Origin: Paracoccus denitrificans
GTDB taxonomy: Bacteria; Pseudomonadota; Alphaproteobacteria; Rhodobacterales; Rhodobacteraceae
NCBI RefSeq assembly: GCF_900100045.1
Contig: NZ_FNEA01000020.1
Coordinates: 27,431-91,430 of the forward strand
Direction: 5' to 3'
DNA: 64,000 nt
Under the pieces are notes generated by a model. That model worked only from the letters and a program-made list of their open reading frames with translations. It ran no database searches and was not told where the DNA came from. Shown here one piece after another: positions 42,293 through 50,835 of this stretch; the first letter of the stretch is position 1, and every line of letters begins with the position of its first letter. Both the position numbers and the translations under genes were made by a program.

Positions 42293-42321
42293 ATATTGAC
42301 ACGCCACGGCAAAGTCGTCAA
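42293..42321 (-). promoter_or_regulatory. Promoter of the second TRAP operon
   Basis: On the minus strand TTGACG (42316-42321) and CAATAT (42293-42298) are 17 bases apart and 44 bases before the dctP start. The downstream dyads overlap the likely transcription start. Confidence 0.5.
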
Positions 42322-42356
42322 CACAGAGAGGAGGAGCAAATTCATGGGGAAGCACA

Positions 42357-43112
42357 TTGGAAAAGGCCGAGACCGTCCGGGCCGCCGACACCTGCCTGCG
42401 CATCCTCGAGCGCATCGCATTCGCTGATTCGCCCGTTGGCGTGACGCAGATTTCCGGCGATGTCGGCATCGCCAAGGGGGCGGCGTTCAAGCATCTGCGC
42501 ACGCTGATCGAACATGGGATGATCGTGCAGGATCCGGTCACATCGCATTACGCGCTGGGGCCGAAGCTGTGGCTGATGGCCCAGCAGGCACCCGCCGGCG
42601 CAAACCTGGCCGAACTGGCCCTGCCCCTGATGCGCGCGACCCGCGACGAACTGGGCATGGCGGTGGTGCTCAGCATCCCCGCGCCGCACTCGGCCTTCAT
42701 CCTGGCCACGGTCAGCAGCAACCAGCCGATCGAGATCGGCGTCCGTCCCGGCAGCGAGCTGAGCCTGCATTCCTCCGCCCAGGGAAAGGTATTCCTGGCC
42801 TTCGGCTCGCCCGAATTGCTGGCCACGCTGCCCGACACGCTGCCGCAGGTCACGCCGAAAAGCGTCACCTCCAGGACGGCCCTGGCGGCGCAGCTCGACG
42901 GCATCCGCGCGTCGGGCTATGCGACGGCGCCAGAGGAATCGCTGCTGGGCATCAATGCCATCGCCGCGCCGATCCTCAGCCCGCGGGGCCAGCTTCTCGG
43001 CAGCATCGGCCTGATCGCGTCGATCCAGCACCTGGGCGCGGACCCGACGCCCTCGCAACTCAAGGCGCTGTTCGCCCTGACCCGAGAGATCGGGCTGCTC
43101 GCCAGCCAATGA
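42357..43112 (+). CDS. IclR family transcriptional regulator
   Basis: A 251-residue IclR regulator. The N-terminal winged helix (VGVTQISGDVGIAKGAAFKHLRTLIEHGMIVQD) and the IclR effector domain (SLHSSAQGKVFLAFG, later INAIAAPI) are both present. The only start in this frame is a TTG at 42357. A strong ribosome site (GAGAGGAGGAG, 42326-42336) instead matches an ATG at 42344 in another frame, which stops after 27 codons; a single-base change would join it to this gene. It is divergent from the TRAP operon and presumably controls it. Confidence 0.88.
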   Translation: MEKAETVRAADTCLRILERIAFADSPVGVTQISGDVGIAKGAAFKHLRTLIEHGMIVQDPVTSHYALGPKLWLMAQQAPAGANLAELALPLMRATRDELGMAVVLSIPAPHSAFILATVSSNQPIEIGVRPGSELSLHSSAQGKVFLAFGSPELLATLPDTLPQVTPKSVTSRTALAAQLDGIRASGYATAPEESLLGINAIAAPILSPRGQLLGSIGLIASIQHLGADPTPSQLKALFALTREIGLLASQ

Positions 43113-43174
43113 CGGACCGGCAGGGCGATCCGGTCAGGGGCCGGCAGGGTGCAGCCCCGGCTTGCCGCGCATGA

Positions 43175-43690
43175 TCCATGCGCGAAAGCCAAAGACAGCC
43201 GTGCCTCCGGGCACGGGTTCACATGGGCGATGGCATCGTCCATCGTGGCATGGGTCTGGACGGGCAGGATCGGGCCGAAGATCTCGTCCTGCATGACCGC
43301 GCAATCGCCGCCGGCATTCAGCACCGCATGGGCGCAATGGTCTGGAGGCGGCTCGCGGCGCTGTCGGGGCGGTGGCCGACGGAGATGACCTCGGCACCCT
43401 TGGCGCGTCCATCGTCCAGCAAGCCGTTCGGGCGCGCGACATGCCGGTCGTTGATGATCGCGGTATAGTTGGGGCTCGTCGGCCCATCGGGATAGAAGCG
43501 CGCCGTATTCCGCGACGAAGCTGTCAAGGTCGTCCCGATGCACCAGCACGTAATCCAGCGCCACGCAGGTCTGGCCGCCTTTCGACAGCTTGCCGAAGGT
43601 CAGCCCGCCATGGTGCGGCGACCGACCTGGCTGCGCGCGATGATGGCAGGGCTCTTGCCGCTCAGCTCCAACGTCAGCGGCCCTAGGTTC
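43175..43690 (-). pseudogene. Aldehyde dehydrogenase remnant
   Basis: Pieces of one aldehyde dehydrogenase (coniferyl-aldehyde-dehydrogenase-like) are spread over different minus-strand frames. In order they are LTLELSGKSPAII; LTFGKLSKGGQTCVALDYVLV with the catalytic cysteine; YPDGPTSPNYTAIINDRH and GLLDDGRAKGAEVISVG; then CAVMQDEIFGPILPVQTH. At least two frameshifts separate them. The N-terminal 200 residues and the C-terminus are missing. The 5' break lies inside an 18-base copy of the MerR promoter found at 44172. Nothing else is seen in 43113-43800. Confidence 0.82.
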
Positions 43691-43699
43691 AAGGTCAAG
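43682..43699. repeat. Inverted copy of the MerR promoter element
   Basis: CCTAGGTTCAAGGTCAAG, an exact inverted copy of 44172-44189. It carries the -35 and half of the operator and is joined directly to the aldehyde dehydrogenase remnant. The two copies flank the MerR gene about 470 bases apart. Confidence 0.85.
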
Positions 43700-43800
43700 C
43701 ATGGATTTGGCGGTCTGTCCGGTGCGTAGCCGGCGGCAGCCGCGATGCGCCGGTTCTTTCGGCCATCACGGCCGGCGCGGGATGATCGTCCTGCCGCGCA

Positions 43801-44163
43801 TCAGGCCGCGGATTGCTTGCGGCCCTGCAATTCGGCGATCAGCGCCTTGATCCGGCGCTGGCGCTCCTTGGCTTCGGCGATCAGGGCTGCCACGGAATCG
43901 AGCTTGCCCGACAAGAGGCGGATCGCCTCGTCGCAAGAGATCGGATGATCGCCTTGGGCGACGTCAACGCCGGCGATTTCCTTCAGCGAAAAGCCAAGGC
44001 CCTGCGCCTGCTCGATGAAGCGCAGGATGGCGATCAGCTCCTCGGGATAGTCGCGATAGCCGTTCGGCCCACGCACGGCCGGGGCGATGATCCCGCGCTT
44101 TTCATAGAAGCGGATGCGCGAGGTCGTCACCCCCGCCGCCCTGGCGATGTCGCCGATCTTCAT
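43801..44163 (-). CDS. MerR family transcriptional regulator
   Basis: A 120-residue MerR protein. The N-terminal motif KIGDIARAAGVTTSRIRFYEKRGIIAPAVRGPNGYRDY is a textbook MerR helix-turn-helix and wing. A coiled coil follows (about residues 85-112). One cysteine only is seen (HPISCDEA), so a metal-sensing site is not evident; the sensor may respond to organic compounds. It is divergent from the old-yellow-enzyme gene and the spacer between them has the long-spacer promoter MerR proteins act on. Confidence 0.92.
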   Translation of the reverse strand: MKIGDIARAAGVTTSRIRFYEKRGIIAPAVRGPNGYRDYPEELIAILRFIEQAQGLGFSLKEIAGVDVAQGDHPISCDEAIRLLSGKLDSVAALIAEAKERQRRIKALIAELQGRKQSAA

Positions 44164-44172
44164 TGGCGCCTC

Positions 44173-44204
44173 TTGACCTTGAACCTAGGTTTAAACCCTA
44201 TATC
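44173..44204 (+). promoter_or_regulatory. MerR-type promoter of the oxidoreductase operon
   Basis: -35 TTGACC (44173-44178) and -10 TATATC (44199-44204) are separated by 20 bases, longer than usual. The spacer holds a near-perfect palindrome TTGAACCTAGGTTTAA (44179-44194). This is the classic arrangement that MerR proteins remodel to activate. Confidence 0.8.
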
Positions 44205-44236
44205 GCCTTGCGTCACGATGCAAAGGATCTTGTCGC

Positions 44237-45514
44237 ATGACCGCAACCACCCAGACCCCGCTGTTCCAGCCGCTGCAATTGCCCGGCGGGCAGATCGTCA
44301 AGAACCGCATCGCCAAGGCGGCGATGGAAGAGAACATGGCCGACACCCGCCATCTGCCCGGACCGGCGCTGCGCCGGCTGTATCGCGAATGGGCCCAGGG
44401 CGGGGCCGGGCTGCTGCTGACCGGAAACGTCATGGTCGCCCCCGATGCGGTGACTGGGCCGGCCGGGGTAATCCTGGACGCCGGCCAGCCGCTGGGGCCG
44501 TTCCGCGAATGGGCGCAGGCCGGGCGCGCGGATGGTGCACGGCTGTGGATGCAGATCAACCATCCGGGCCGTCAGGTCTATGCCGCGACCAACCCGCAGG
44601 CTATCGCACCCTCGGCCGTGCCGGTGGCGATCGAGGGTTATGCGCATCTTTTCGCCCAGCCCCGCGCCATGTCTGATTCCGACATTGCCGAGGTGATCCG
44701 CCGCTTCGCCGACACTGCCGCGCTGGCGGAACAGGCCGGGTTCGACGGCGTGCAGGTCCACGCCGCGCATGGCTATCTGCTGAGCCAGTTCCTGTCTCCG
44801 CTGACCAACCGGCGCGAGGATCGCTGGGGCGGCACGTTGGAGAGCCGCGCGCGGCTGCTGGTCGAGATCGTCCGCGCCATCCGCGCCCGCGTGGCGCCGG
44901 GCTTCGGCGTGGGCGTCAAGCTGAACTCCTCGGACTTCCAGAAGGGCGGCTTCGCGGCCGAGGATGCGGTGGCCGTGGTGCGGATGCTGAACGAATTGCC
45001 CGTGGATCTGGTCGAACTTTCGGGCGGCAGCTACGAAAGCCCGGCCATGCATGGCCGTCCGCAACAAGCCAGCACCCGACAAAGCAGTTTGGCGCGCGAA
45101 GCCTATTTCGTCGATTTCGCCCGCGACGTGGTGGCAGAGGCGCGGATGCCGGTGATGGTGACCGGCGGCATCCGCCGCCGCGCGACCGCCGAGGCGGCGC
45201 TGGCGCCCGAGGATGGTCGCGCGGGCGTGGCCATGGTGGGCATCGCGCAGGCGCTGGCCTATGCGCCGGACCTGCCGAACCGCTGGCACAAGGCCGAGGC
45301 GACGGTGACTGTCCCGATGGTGCGCTGGAAAAACCGGGCCATCTCGGGCCTCGCCACCATGGCGATGACCAAGCTGCAACTGCGCCGGCTGGGCGCGGGC
45401 AAGGCACCGAAACCCGGCGCCTGGGCACCGCTGGTCCTGGTCCGCGACCGGATCAGGACCGCCCTGCGCAGCCGCCGCTATCGCGCCTGGTTGCGCCGCC
45501 GCGCCGGGGCGTGA
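44237..45514 (+). CDS. Old-yellow-enzyme family NADH:flavin oxidoreductase
   Basis: A 425-residue FMN enzyme. OYE marks are KNRIAKAAMEENMAD, QINHPGRQ, the active-site pair in FDGVQVHAAHGYLLSQFLSPLTNRREDRWGG and PVMVTGGIRRR near residue 300. Members reduce activated C=C bonds in quinones, enones and similar electrophiles. A C-terminal arginine-rich tail (RSRRYRAWLRRRAG) is extra. It is driven from the MerR-type promoter and is followed 13 bases later by the DJ-1/PfpI gene. Confidence 0.92.
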   Translation: MTATTQTPLFQPLQLPGGQIVKNRIAKAAMEENMADTRHLPGPALRRLYREWAQGGAGLLLTGNVMVAPDAVTGPAGVILDAGQPLGPFREWAQAGRADGARLWMQINHPGRQVYAATNPQAIAPSAVPVAIEGYAHLFAQPRAMSDSDIAEVIRRFADTAALAEQAGFDGVQVHAAHGYLLSQFLSPLTNRREDRWGGTLESRARLLVEIVRAIRARVAPGFGVGVKLNSSDFQKGGFAAEDAVAVVRMLNELPVDLVELSGGSYESPAMHGRPQQASTRQSSLAREAYFVDFARDVVAEARMPVMVTGGIRRRATAEAALAPEDGRAGVAMVGIAQALAYAPDLPNRWHKAEATVTVPMVRWKNRAISGLATMAMTKLQLRRLGAGKAPKPGAWAPLVLVRDRIRTALRSRRYRAWLRRRAGA

Positions 45515-45527
45515 AAGGATGGCGGGC

Positions 45528-46217
45528 ATGGGCAAGCGCATCCTGCATGTCGTCACCAATCGCGACCATTACGACGATCCCGGCCGTCCGACCGGACTGT
45601 GGCTGTCGGAACTGAGCCATGCCTGGGACGTCTTCGCGGCCGAAGGGCACGCGCAGGACATCGTCAGCCCGGCAGGCGGCCGCTCGCCGCTGGAGCCGCG
45701 TGCGCTGAAATGGCCGCTGCTCGACGCCTCGGCCAGGGGCTGGCTGAACGATCCGGCGCGCATGGCGCTGCTGGAGCGGACGGCCGCGCCGGATCAGGTC
45801 GATCCTGACGCCTATGACGCGATCTATTTCACCGGCGGGCACGGCGTGATGTGGGATTTCCCCGACAACGCCGGGTTGCAGGCGATCGCGCGGCGGATCT
45901 GGGAAAAGGGCGGCATCGTCTCCTCGGTCTGCCACGGCTATTGCGGGCTCCTGAACACGCGGCTTTCGGACGGCACGCTTCTGGTTGCCGGCCGGCAGGT
46001 GACCGGCTTTTCCTGGACCGAGGAAATCCTTGCCGGCGTGGCGCGGCACATGCCCTATGACGCCGAGGCCGAGATGAAGCGGCGGGGCGCGCGCTACGGC
46101 AAGGCGCTGCTGCCATTCGTCTCGCATGTCGTCACCGACGGGCGGCTGGTGACCGGGCAAAACCCGGGATCGGCGAAAGCCATCGCCAGGCAGGTGGCGA
46201 GGCTGCTGCGGGGCTGA
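45528..46217 (+). CDS. DJ-1/PfpI (class I glutamine amidotransferase-like) protein
   Basis: A 229-residue protein of the DJ-1/PfpI/Hsp31 superfamily. The nucleophile elbow is SSVCHGYCGLL, and a conserved glutamate and the GGHGVMWDF block are present. Such proteins act as glyoxalases III or stress hydrolases, fitting a role with the preceding reductase against reactive carbonyls. I prefer the ATG at 45528, which is placed eight bases after AAAGGA; the ATG at 45519 has no spacing to a ribosome site. Confidence 0.88.
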   Translation: MGKRILHVVTNRDHYDDPGRPTGLWLSELSHAWDVFAAEGHAQDIVSPAGGRSPLEPRALKWPLLDASARGWLNDPARMALLERTAAPDQVDPDAYDAIYFTGGHGVMWDFPDNAGLQAIARRIWEKGGIVSSVCHGYCGLLNTRLSDGTLLVAGRQVTGFSWTEEILAGVARHMPYDAEAEMKRRGARYGKALLPFVSHVVTDGRLVTGQNPGSAKAIARQVARLLRG

Positions 46218-46263
46218 GGGCGGAAGGGCAAACAAGGTCATCGGCGCAGGGCCGGCAAGCGGA

Positions 46264-46289
46264 AAAGGGGGCGGTCTTTCGCCCCCTTT
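46264..46289. terminator. Bidirectional terminator
   Basis: A ten-base perfect stem (AAAGGGGGCG / CGCCCCCTTT) with a six-base loop between two convergent genes. Its own A and T ends supply a short U-run in either direction. Confidence 0.65.
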
Positions 46290-46306
46290 CCCGATCCGGC
46301 GTCCGG

Positions 46307-48298
46307 TCAGCCGATCCGGCCGCCGCCCTGTTTCGTGATCGCCACCACCGCCGGGCGCACCGGCATGTCGTCGCGGAAATCCGGCCAGCGGGTCGACAGG
46401 TCCTCGTAATAGGACGGCCGGCCGTGGCCCTCCCAATCCTCGCCGCCATCGCCCGGATGCTGCACGGCCACGAAAAAGGTGGTCAGGTCCGGCGTCGGAC
46501 AGGGGCCGCACATCTCGGCACCCACGGGCACCCGATAGAACAGCCGCGAGGTGCCCCGCGCGGCGCCCTCGACATCCACCGCCCACAGGCCGTCGGTGCG
46601 GCCCGTATCCTTGGGCGAGTTGCCGTCGGTCGAGACCCACAGCCGCCCGTCGCTGTCGATGGCGCAGTTGTCGGGCATGCCGAACCAGCCATTCGCAGTG
46701 GTCGCGGTCGAGAAGGTCGCGCCGACCTCGGCCACCGAAGGATCGCCGCATTGCAGCAGGATCTCCCAGGTGCCCTGCGTCGCCGCCAGGTCGCCGCCAT
46801 CCTCGAGAATCTCGATGATATGGCCGAAGGCGTTCTCCACGCGCGGGTTGGCGGCGTTCGCCTCTTCGCGCTTGGTGTTGTTGGTCAGCATGACATAGGC
46901 CCGGCCGGTCTCGGCATTGGGCTCGATGTCCTCGGGGCGGTCCATCGGCGTCGCGCCCAGCAGGTCGGCGGCGCGGCGGGTCTCGATCAGCACGTCGGCC
47001 TGGCTCTCGAAGCCGTTCTCGGCGGTCAGCGGCCCCTGCCCATGCACCAGCGGCAGCCAGACGAAGCTGCCATCCTCGTCGAAGCGCGCGACGTAAAGCG
47101 TGCCCTCGTCCAGCAGGTCCAGGTTCGCGGCGCGGTCGTCCGGGTTGTAGCGGCCGGCGGTCACGAACTTGTAGACATAGTCGAAACGCTCATCGTCGCC
47201 CAGGTAGAAGACGACGCGGCCGTCCTTGGCCAAGGCGCTCGCCGCCCCCTCGTGCTTGAAGCGGCCAAGCGCGGTGCGCTTCCTGGGGGTCGAGGTGGGG
47301 TCCATGACATCGACCTCGACGATCCAGCCAAAGCGGTTGGGCTCGTTCGGTTCCTTGCCGATGTCGAAGCGGTCGTGGAACCTGCCCCAGGCATAGCTGT
47401 CCTCGGGGATGCCCATGCGCTTGTAGTTTTCGGCCTCGCGGTGGCCTTCGGGCAGCGCGCCGGTGAAATAGCCGTGGATGTTCTCCTCGGCCATGATGTA
47501 GGTGCCCCAGGGCGTGACGCCGCCGGCGCAGTTGTTGATCGTGCCCAGGACGCGGGTGCCGGTCGGGTCCGCCGCGGTCTGCATCCGCGCATGCCCGGTG
47601 GCCGGGCCGCAGATCTCCATCGGCGTCTTGGCGGTGATGCGGCGGTTCAGCGCGCCGTCCAGCACCGGCTGCCATTTTCCGTCCACCTTGCGGATCTCGA
47701 TCACCGTGCCGCCATGCGCGGCCATCTCGATGTCCACGCGCGCCTCGGTCGCCTCGGCCACGGCGATCTTGCCGTCCTCGACGGTAACGATGCCGGGGAA
47801 CATCAGGTGTTCGTTGGTATATTCGTGGTTGACGACCAGCAGGCCGCGGTCATCGGCGCCGTCCAGCGGGATGAAGCCGACGAAGTCGTTGTTATAGCCG
47901 AACTGGCGTTCCTGCGCGGCCTCGGACTGGTTCTTCGGGTCGAAATCCGGCGCATCGGCAAAGACCTTGTCGCCCCAGCGCAGCAGGATGTCCGCGTCAT
48001 AGCCCTGGGCGACGTGATGGTCGGCATCGACGCCCGCCTCGACCTCGGGAAAGCTGAAGGCGGAGCCCTCGACGGCATCCTGGGCGCGGGCCTCGTCGGC
48101 AGCCAGCAGGGCGAAGGGGCTGACGGTGGCCGAGATCGCGGTCGCAGCCATCGAGCCCTTCAGGAAGCCGCGGCGCGAGAAGCGGGCCGCGATGATTTCG
48201 CCCATGGTGCGATTTTCGGTCGGATTGTGGCCCGGTCCGTCGGCCTCCTCCAACTGGCTGGTGCGGAAGACATGGCGGGAGGGATGTTGCTCGGTCAT
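46307..48298 (-). CDS. phoX: PhoX family alkaline phosphatase
   Basis: A 663-residue secreted phosphatase of the PhoX (DUF839) family. The start MTEQHPSRH at 48298 gives a twin-arginine signal (SRRGFLKGSMAATA, residues 41-54), so the folded protein with its iron and calcium cofactor is exported by Tat. Landmarks of the family are VVNHEYTNEHLMFPG, INNCAGGVTPWGTYIMAEENIHGYF and FGMPDNCAIDSDGRLWVSTDG. It releases phosphate from phosphate esters. A Pho box lies 68-85 bases upstream, so it should be induced by phosphate starvation. Confidence 0.93.
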   Translation of the reverse strand: MTEQHPSRHVFRTSQLEEADGPGHNPTENRTMGEIIAARFSRRGFLKGSMAATAISATVSPFALLAADEARAQDAVEGSAFSFPEVEAGVDADHHVAQGYDADILLRWGDKVFADAPDFDPKNQSEAAQERQFGYNNDFVGFIPLDGADDRGLLVVNHEYTNEHLMFPGIVTVEDGKIAVAEATEARVDIEMAAHGGTVIEIRKVDGKWQPVLDGALNRRITAKTPMEICGPATGHARMQTAADPTGTRVLGTINNCAGGVTPWGTYIMAEENIHGYFTGALPEGHREAENYKRMGIPEDSYAWGRFHDRFDIGKEPNEPNRFGWIVEVDVMDPTSTPRKRTALGRFKHEGAASALAKDGRVVFYLGDDERFDYVYKFVTAGRYNPDDRAANLDLLDEGTLYVARFDEDGSFVWLPLVHGQGPLTAENGFESQADVLIETRRAADLLGATPMDRPEDIEPNAETGRAYVMLTNNTKREEANAANPRVENAFGHIIEILEDGGDLAATQGTWEILLQCGDPSVAEVGATFSTATTANGWFGMPDNCAIDSDGRLWVSTDGNSPKDTGRTDGLWAVDVEGAARGTSRLFYRVPVGAEMCGPCPTPDLTTFFVAVQHPGDGGEDWEGHGRPSYYEDLSTRWPDFRDDMPVRPAVVAITKQGGGRIG

Positions 48299-48365
48299 GA
48301 GACGCTCCTGGCTGATGGGGCGGCCCCGGCCAGAGACGGGACCGACCCCTCCATAGCGGCCCAGT

Positions 48366-48383
48366 TTGACCAAAGAGTGACAG
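48366..48383 (-). promoter_or_regulatory. Pho box upstream of phoX
   Basis: On the minus strand CTGTCAC-TCTT-TGGTCAA, close to the alphaproteobacterial PhoB consensus CTGTCAT-N4-CTGTCAT (first half 6 of 7). Confidence 0.6.
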
Positions 48384-48465
48384 GGCCGGAAACGATGGCG
48401 CGGACCCGGCCCACCAAGGCGGCGGGCCCGATAGCCGCTGCGGGCGACCTTACCGCCGCCCGCCG

Positions 48466-50229
48466 TCAGGTCAGGCCGGCCTTTCGCAAGCCCTCGACGT
48501 AAAGCTCCAGGTCCTCGGCATGTTTCAGCGGGGGCACCTTGCGCCAATGCGCGATGGTGAAGTTCGGATGCACCCGCATCACCGCGCCGGCATGGCGGCG
48601 GGCCTCGTCCATCTGGCCCAGCAGCGCATGGCTGGCGGCCAGCAGCCGGTGCGCCTCGGACTGGTCGCGCATCCGCGAAAGGGTTTCGATGGTCTTGCCG
48701 TAATCGCCGTGGTGGAAATAGGCATCGCCCAGGAACCACAGATAGGCGTCCGGGAAATAGGGATTGAGCCGCATCGCCCGTTCCAGCAGCTGCACCGCCC
48801 GCTCGCCCTGCCGGACATAGGCGAGGCAGTCGCCGGTATAGGCCAGCAGATCCGCGTCGTTGGGATTCAGCGCCAGCGCGTGCTCATAGGCGGCCAGCGC
48901 CTCGTCGTGCTGCTTCTTGTAGAGATGCGCCAGGCCCATCTCGGAAAAGCCGCGCGAGTCCAGGGCGTCGCATTGCACCGCCCGCTTGGCCAGGACCAGC
49001 GCCTGGTTCAGCGCCGCATCGGGGTTGCTGGTCCAGTTGTAGCGCCATTCGACGTTGAAGGTCCGCGACATCGCCGCATAGCTGCGGCCGTAGTCGGGAT
49101 CGAGATCGCGGGCCTCTTCGAACAGGCGGCGGGCGTGCAGGTTGGCATCGGGCAGGAAGCGCAGGCCCATGTCCTGGCCGCGCAGGACCAGCCCATAGGC
49201 GTAAAGCGCGGGATGGCTCTGCTCGGCCAGCCGGCGCCGTTCGTTCGCGTCCAGCTGGATCGCCACCCGGGCGGCGGTCATCGCGGTCACGTCGTCCTGA
49301 AAGTCGAAGATGTCCAGCATCACGCCGTCGTAGCGCTCGGACCAGATGGTATTTTCCGATTCCGCCTCGACCAGCTCGACGGTGATGCGCAGCCGGTTGC
49401 CGGCCCGGCGAAAGCTGCTGGTCATCAGGTAGCGCACGCCCAGCCGGCGCCCGATCTCGCGCAGCGACGAGGTCTGGGCGGCGGCCAGGAACGATGAATG
49501 CCGCGCGATCACCAGCAGGTGCCGGAACCGGCACAGGTTGGTGATCAGGTCGGCGACGATGCCATGGCACAGGTGCTGGTCGCCGGGATCGGCCGAAAGA
49601 TTCTCCATCGGCAGGATCGCCAGCGACGTGTCGGGCAGGCCGGGATCGACCCTGCGCGGCACAGCTCGCAGCGGGACGGCCGCGGCCGCGGCGGGGGAGG
49701 CGGGCGCCGCGGCATAGATCTCGACCGGGGCCGAGATGTTCTTCAGCCGCCGCCGCCCCAGCGAACGCAGCACCAGTTCCGGGTTGTCGCGCACGATGCG
49801 ATAGACGGTCTCGGTGACGCAGATGCCGCCGGGATCGGCAAAGCCCTGGATCCGCGCGGCCAGGTTGACGCTGTGGCCGTAAACCCCCTCCTGCCCCTCG
49901 AACGTCTCGCCCAGCGAGATGCCGACGCGCCAGGCGATCGGCTCCCGCGCCTCGGCCCAGGCGGATTCGCGGGACAGTTCGCGCTGCATCTCGATCGCGA
50001 AATGCAGCGCCTTGGGCGCATCCTGGAACACCGCGACCAGCCCGTCCCCGGCCGTGTTGACCACGGTGCCGCCATAATCCCCGACCAGGTTGCGGATCAG
50101 CGCGATCGAGCGCGTCAGCCGCAGGATCGTGCCGGCCTCGTCCTGCTCGATCAGGCGGGTATAGCCGTGAATGTCGGCATAAAGCACCGCCTGAAGGCGG
50201 GGGCCGGTCAGACCGGGCTGTGCGATCAT
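48466..50229 (-). CDS. Class III adenylate/guanylate cyclase with TPR repeats
   Basis: A 587-residue protein. Residues 12-175 are a class III nucleotide cyclase domain with both metal aspartates (D19 in YADIHGYTRL, D62 in NTAGDGLVAVF). Then come a linker, a domain like that in TolB-type cyclases (SLAILPMENLSADPGDQHLCHGI, about 205-330), and TPR-like helices (about 360-560: GLAHLYKKQHDEALAAYEHALALNPNDADLL). It has no transmembrane helix and is probably cytoplasmic. I start at the ATG at 50229; one at 50256 is possible. It is divergent from the GNAT-YcaO genes. cAMP produced here could act with the Crp-type regulator at 55350, which is speculative. Confidence 0.88.
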   Translation of the reverse strand: MIAQPGLTGPRLQAVLYADIHGYTRLIEQDEAGTILRLTRSIALIRNLVGDYGGTVVNTAGDGLVAVFQDAPKALHFAIEMQRELSRESAWAEAREPIAWRVGISLGETFEGQEGVYGHSVNLAARIQGFADPGGICVTETVYRIVRDNPELVLRSLGRRRLKNISAPVEIYAAAPASPAAAAAVPLRAVPRRVDPGLPDTSLAILPMENLSADPGDQHLCHGIVADLITNLCRFRHLLVIARHSSFLAAAQTSSLREIGRRLGVRYLMTSSFRRAGNRLRITVELVEAESENTIWSERYDGVMLDIFDFQDDVTAMTAARVAIQLDANERRRLAEQSHPALYAYGLVLRGQDMGLRFLPDANLHARRLFEEARDLDPDYGRSYAAMSRTFNVEWRYNWTSNPDAALNQALVLAKRAVQCDALDSRGFSEMGLAHLYKKQHDEALAAYEHALALNPNDADLLAYTGDCLAYVRQGERAVQLLERAMRLNPYFPDAYLWFLGDAYFHHGDYGKTIETLSRMRDQSEAHRLLAASHALLGQMDEARRHAGAVMRVHPNFTIAHWRKVPPLKHAEDLELYVEGLRKAGLT

Positions 50230-50358
50230 GGCTCGTCCAAGGCTCCTTTCGGGCATCAGAAATCCACCGGCACCCGGCCTGTCAAGCCCGGATCGGGGCG
50301 GCCCGGCCTGCCGCAAGGGGATCCGTGACAGCGCCCGGATCGGCACTATACTATCCGC

Positions 50359-50835
50359 ATGAAACCCGACAGGCACCCCATATCGCAATTCGGCCTGCGC
50401 CCGGCGCGTCCCGAGGAATTTCCCTTTGCCGAGGCGATCTATATCGACGCGATGCGGCCCCTGATGCTGCAACTGGACGCCTGGGACGAGCCGATGCGCC
50501 GGGCGATGATCCGGCGGTCGTTCAAGGCGGCGGATTCGCGCATCATCACCCTGGAGGGCCGGGACATCGGCTGGATGCAGGTGACGGAACGGGACGCCGA
50601 CTACAACCTCGCCCAGCTCCAGATCCTCGGGGATTATTGCGGCCGGGGCATCGGCTCGCGCATCATCCGCGACTTGCAGGACAGGGCGGCGCGGGAAGGC
50701 AGGACCGTCTCGCTGTCGGTGGTGCGCACCAACCGGGCCATCGCCCTTTACCTGCGGCTGGGCTTTCGCATGATCGACCCCAAGGCCACGCCGATCCTGG
50801 ACATGGTCTGGGTGCCGGAAGGACTGGACCGCTGA
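50359..50835 (+). CDS. GNAT family N-acetyltransferase
   Basis: A 158-residue acetyltransferase with the acetyl-CoA loop LGDYCGRGIGSRIIRDLQDRA and the C-terminal ALYLRLGFRMID. It directly precedes the YcaO gene; the YcaO start appears to overlap its stop, suggesting translational coupling. An acetyltransferase beside YcaO/TfuA may modify the same peptide, but it could also be a bystander. Confidence 0.9.
   Translation: MKPDRHPISQFGLRPARPEEFPFAEAIYIDAMRPLMLQLDAWDEPMRRAMIRRSFKAADSRIITLEGRDIGWMQVTERDADYNLAQLQILGDYCGRGIGSRIIRDLQDRAAREGRTVSLSVVRTNRAIALYLRLGFRMIDPKATPILDMVWVPEGLDR

Noticed and set aside
42344..42427. Small peptide gene with the strong ribosome site
   Set aside because: Only 27 codons, arginine-rich and inside the IclR N-terminal coding region; better explained by a misplaced or frameshifted IclR start.
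43113..43800. Intact aldehyde dehydrogenase gene
   Set aside because: Homology is split over frames with at least two shifts, and both ends are missing.
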